Below are positions 21,778-26,012 of a stretch of DNA of 26,012 nt, in pieces. The position numbers and the translations under genes were made by a program. The DNA lies in the NCBI GenBank assembly GCA_002751075.1, contig NAOQ01000544.1, positions 9,883 through 35,894 on the forward strand. Direction: 5' to 3'. How positions within the stretch are numbered: position 1 is the stretch's first letter; every line of letters begins with the position of its first letter. Source of the DNA: Ichthyophonus hoferi (taxonomy: Eukaryota; Opisthokonta; Ichthyosporea; Ichthyophonida; Ichthyophonidae). The notes beneath the pieces are model-generated. The model made no database searches. It saw only the letters and a program-made list of their open reading frames with translations, and was not told where the DNA came from.

Positions 21778-24700
21778 TCATGTTGTCGATAACAGTGTAT
21801 ATAATTGAATGATGTTGTCTTCCCTGACAACTAGATGCTTTGTGTATGTAAGATAGACGTACTAGGACTATATTACAGTGGCCTATACCTATGTTACTAA
21901 TACCCTAATACTACATATTATAGCAATTAAGTATTGTTTAAAAGTGTTTCTTATTGGGCTAGCGGTAGAGGCAGATCTTAGCTCTGATCCGCTTTCAATA
22001 GAAGGGTAAGACTGGTTGGATGTAAAAGAAGGTGTGTGATGATGGTTCTAACCTTAGCGGTCTATAGTAGTTATGATTATCTACTAATTGGTGAGATTTC
22101 TGCCTTAGTACGCTTAGGTGTGATTGTGGTGATAGCACAGTGTGAATAATCAGTGAAAAGTTCTAAGCATACGTGTATGTTATAAATGCTATTTCTATCG
22201 AAACCAATTAGACAGTTCTTTGTATTTTTTATAGGAGAAAGATCTGAATGCCACGATATATTCAAGTGCCAATAACAACATTATATATCTCTTAACAGAG
22301 ATAATGGGAAATATTGACATGACTTTTGGAAGCTGTTGTGTTATTATTATAGTGTAGTATGTTATTATATAATTTATATTTATGTAGGCTAATTATATAA
22401 AATATGTTAGTATTGCCTATAATTGAGTGGTTTTGAATATTAGTATTATTCTTGGTGACTGTAATTATTACTAATACTGTATGCTATTTTTGGACGTATA
22501 TTCTTATAATATATTATAAAATCTAAGCCCACCTATATATAAAGAGTATTTATTATAAGGCAGTCTAAGCTTAGAAATGTTGTGACCATTTTATTTAAAG
22601 CAGTGTAGAATGTAGTTATTAAATATTTAGTTTAGTGATTTCATAGTTTACTACTATATATTATATGACAACATACTATACTATTTGGTAATAGAAAAAA
22701 TTGTTTTGGGAATCAATTGTTTTAAGCTTTTATCATGGCTTATTACTAAAGCATCTAAACAATTAGTGGCTAAACAAGTAGATAGGTCAGATATATATTA
22801 TATAAGCGTATCAAATATTTTTATAGCAGTGACTTGTTTATATTGGTGGTTGAAATATCTATTGGTATTATTTTAGTATTGTAAAATATAAATACCTACT
22901 TAAATTGTAGAAAATATTTATGTATCATTATTATTATTACTTTTTGGCCAAAGACAAATAGTTGACTGGTGCCGTATCTATAATAACAATATTAGTTAAT
23001 TGTATTCCTTTAATTTATGAAATAATTTTCAAGTAGTGAAAATTGCAGTGAAAACCCCAACTTAAACTTTATTGCAGAAATTCACTTAAGTCACTTCGGC
23101 CTTGTTCGACATAGAAAAGACAGTTGCATTTTACCATAATAAAATGTTATGCCATTTTGTTTTGCACTTCTCTAATGGTCCAATAGGGGTCTTTGTTGAT
23201 TGGTTTTCTTTGGGTTAAAACATCAGGTTACATTGGTAACATTAGCCAGGTACAACACAAAACACCAGAAGTTTAAAACATGTTCATGCCATGAGAAAAA
23301 ATACGCTTAAATATATATGTATATGTAAGTCAATAACAAAGGAGATTAAGTTCAAGTATAAGTAATTCAAAATATATTCATACTCTTACCAGACAATAAA
23401 AATATATGTAGTCTAATTGACTGCTACTATCAGTCGACTAGTTTTAGTTGGCAACTGGCACCACAGCAATTCTTTCAATAAGAAAATATAGATAAAATTT
23501 AACTTTTTGTCAATTTTCGTTTTCTTTCTGGAAATTTCTATTATATAATTTATTGAAGAAATGTTTTATATTTAACAGTTAAGGAAAAAAAGTGGGCACG
23601 TTCAGCAGTAATGCCTATTAATTTCAAAGAGCATTTTTTGAACATTATAGTTGTTGAGATATGGTGTTAAATGCATTGAATAAATGAATACTTCAGTTTG
23701 TGTTAACTTTTAACATCTGAAATAGATTGAAAATCTTAAAGCTAATAATTAACATTTTATTTCAAAATAATTATAAATGTAACGTTGGGACTTTATTTAA
23801 GCAATAAAAAGAAAAATATTATTGAACATAAATGTCAAAATAACCAACCACAGGCTGATTTTGTAACTGGTGGTTTTTTTCGGTACTTGTAGGATTCTTG
23901 ACCTGCCCAATTATAATACAATATTTAATTGTTATTTACTAGTGTGATTAATTAAACTATAAATACTAGTTTTGATCAAGTTGAGTCAACCTTAGGATTT
24001 CAGGCTTTGTTTTTTTGAACTAAAAGAAAAGAAAAAAGCCTTAAGGGATTTGTCACATTCTTAGTTTGTATTATCAAATGGATACCAGGATTCCCTGCCC
24101 TCTTCACATCAATTAGAATTTTGGGACGCACATATGCTCGTTTAACCTACACTGGGTACTATACAGTTTATTGTCAGTACATTATAAAATTCTAATTAGT
24201 ATTAATATATATATATTCATTGAAAACCAAAATTACCGACTACTATATATCCTAACCTCAATTTAATAGTTAGGGTGTAAGTAGATAAATTGAGGGGTAT
24301 CAGGACATTCGCCTGTGGAGTATTAATGATTTTTAGCGCATACTTAAGTACTGTTTTTTACGTGGCCTTACCTCAAGTGACTACCAAATTTCAAATTAAT
24401 ACTCTGGTAAACAAATAAATAAGCATCATACTCTCATTTTTTATTTCAGAAACCCTTAGAGTATCCAAAGAATAAAAAAATCAAATGTGCAATATGGAGA
24501 GTATAGCTACTGATTCGACACCCCTCTATTTGTGTACTTGTTTGCTCCAAATCACGCCACAAGCTTGCCTCTTATATGTTTCTTTCCCAAGTACATAATC
24601 TAAATATTAGTTTTTTAAAAGACAGGTAATTATGTTTTTGAGTTATCCTGTCTATTTCTTTGATAAATTTGATTCTTAAATGTAATAAAATTCTATAAGA

Positions 24701-25177
24701 AAAAGTAAATTGATTTGCAAATTACCCAATTTTTAATCATGAAAACTTGTGCATATATGATAATATAAATATACATACAAATAAATGCGTGATTTTATTG
24801 GATACCATATACCATGGCGGGAACTTTAGTCAATATGATTGGCGTAGTAAAATGTAATAATAGTAATAAAATACACAGCAATTTATTTACGTTTTGACAA
24901 CATAATATTTTCACTTATGACATTGTCCCAAGTACAGTACAACACATTCGTACTACGTAGTTTGGCCTAATAAACGTAATGCATTAATACATTATACTAA
25001 TATAAAATATTAAAGAACAGATCACTTTTGTAACTAAGAAATACATTAAATTTACATATCCAATCGAGTACTTCAATTAAAATATAAGTACTTATAAAAC
25101 TATATATAGTCTCTCTATAGTATATTGCTTTTGTATTTAGTGAAAATTAACTACAACGCTTTAAAACATATTGAATA
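21778..25177. other. AT-rich intergenic DNA, no gene recognised
   Basis: About 3.4 kb with no supportable coding region, tRNA or recognisable element on either strand. Open stretches near 22077-22265 and 22685-22876 lack motifs and good splice context. A small A/T-rich hairpin (AGGCTTT and AAAGCCT arms) lies at about 24002-24042. The last few hundred bases should contain the promoter of the gene starting at 25178. Confidence 0.55.
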
Positions 25178-25624
25178 ATGCGATATTATACCCTCTCTCC
25201 TAATATAATACTCAGAACTATAGTATTGTTACTATACACTGTCTGCTTATTGGCCCCTGCATACGCACAGAAAATGGCAGATGATGGCTTTCATAATAAC
25301 CAACCACAATCAGGTTTGTATATATATATATATAGTCTTCAGTATATAAATATGCTGATACGTATTATTTTGTATATGTATATAGAGATAATAATGTATA
25401 TTCATGTTATTGGGTTATGTGTTGAGGTGTACTTTAGGAAGTATATATGCTTGCATATATGTTCTATGTGCATATGAATATAATATTTGTTGTTAAATAA
25501 ATATAGATTATCGCATATACATACACATATATATACTACTATTTATACCATACCTCACATTTCCCTATTACTATCACCTCTCTTTTTTTTCTGTAATAAC
25601 ACTATAGGAAATTCCCACAACTAA
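25178..25624 (+). CDS. secreted small protein or peptide precursor, putative two-exon gene
   Basis: Exon 1 (25178-25313) encodes 45 residues with a clear signal peptide: a short start, R13, a hydrophobic core IVLLLYTVCLLA, and a likely cleavage after AYA, before Q31. The mature part begins QKMADDGFHN. A donor (CAG|GTTTGT) ends exon 1 in phase 1. A good acceptor follows at 25606-25607 after a strong pyrimidine tract. Joining there gives only GNSHN and a TAA stop at 25622, so the precursor would be 50 residues with a mature part of about 20. The signal peptide is well supported; exon 2 is not. The true second exon may lie beyond the window and encode a larger secreted or membrane protein. No family recognised. 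Confidence 0.5.
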
Positions 25625-26012
25625 ATATGGCCGTTTTTTTTTGACCTATAATTTTATTATAACCTAATTAAAAGCATTGAAAATCAGAATTTAACATTCT
25701 TTGATAACAACATTTTAACTCTGCTAAGGTCTGGATATTACGTGGAACGATCGTGAATACAATGAAACATAATAATTAAAAACCGAGCACTAATAATGTG
25801 TAATAGTTATTGTAGTATTAAACTGCAAAAACATAAAAAAGAAATAATAATGAAATAATTGTAAATATATAATAATAATAATCAAATTAATATATATACT
25901 CAAATAAAATGTAAAATTCCATCTGTTAGAAAACAATGTATCAATTATACTTTGTTAATAGTAAACCAATTACAATATGAATTTAAATTATTACTTACCG
26001 TTACAATAATAT
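25625..26012. other. AT-rich DNA to the window end
   Basis: Very A-rich sequence with no recognisable coding exon. It may be untranslated region or intron of the secreted-protein gene. Confidence 0.4.

Noticed and set aside
21955-22040. tRNA-like stretch (GGGCTAGCGGTAGAGG)
   Set aside because: No B-box (GGTTCGA type) and no cloverleaf can be drawn.
22685-22876. 63-codon open frame with hydrophobic segments on the plus strand
   Set aside because: No recognisable family, AT-rich composition like its flanks, and no splice or signal context.

Overview
This is an AT-rich stretch of nuclear DNA from a eukaryote. Spliced genes with GT-AG introns, many microsatellites, diverged dispersed repeats and a Ty1/copia fossil rule out a bacterium. 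The Argonaute C-terminal PIWI motif (SIPAPAYYA) is animal-like, while the linker motif [12 protein letters not shown] is of a type I associate with plant and fungal Argonautes. An early-branching animal such as a sponge would fit, but the sequence alone does not prove it.

Layout. 1-142 is a CATA microsatellite. 143-6118 has no gene I can support. It is dominated by old repeats, chiefly two inverted arms (about 1840-2350 and 4260-4770) around a 1.9 kb spacer. 6119-7332 on the minus strand is a two-exon gene for a 166-residue protein with a mitochondrial-type leader and one HMG box (TFAM/Abf2-like). The 5' end of that gene is tandemly duplicated, and the upstream copy is decayed. 7795-8000 is a TAATA-type satellite. 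9760-12590 holds two old, broken Ty1/copia fragments lying head to head. 13916-21692 on the plus strand is a complete 13-exon Argonaute gene (951 residues), with CCAAT motifs upstream and a polyadenylation signal downstream. 21778-25177 shows no gene. 25178 onwards is the start of a gene for a secreted product, possibly a 50-residue precursor.

Function. The Argonaute is the clear centrepiece. The MID 5'-phosphate pocket, the PAZ motifs and a PIWI catalytic tetrad in the form D-E-D-D (D714, E754, D786, D923) can all be read directly. It should be a guide-RNA-dependent silencing protein and is probably slicer-competent. The HMG-box protein is probably a mitochondrial DNA packaging or transcription factor. 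I see no operon-like or functional link among the genes. Two inverted repeat structures lie upstream of the Argonaute gene and could give double-stranded RNA if transcribed, but this is only a hypothesis. I found no clearly new system. The points most worth a second look are the DEDD Argonaute, the single-HMG-box mitochondrial protein with a splice donor directly after its stop codon, and the long inverted repeat.
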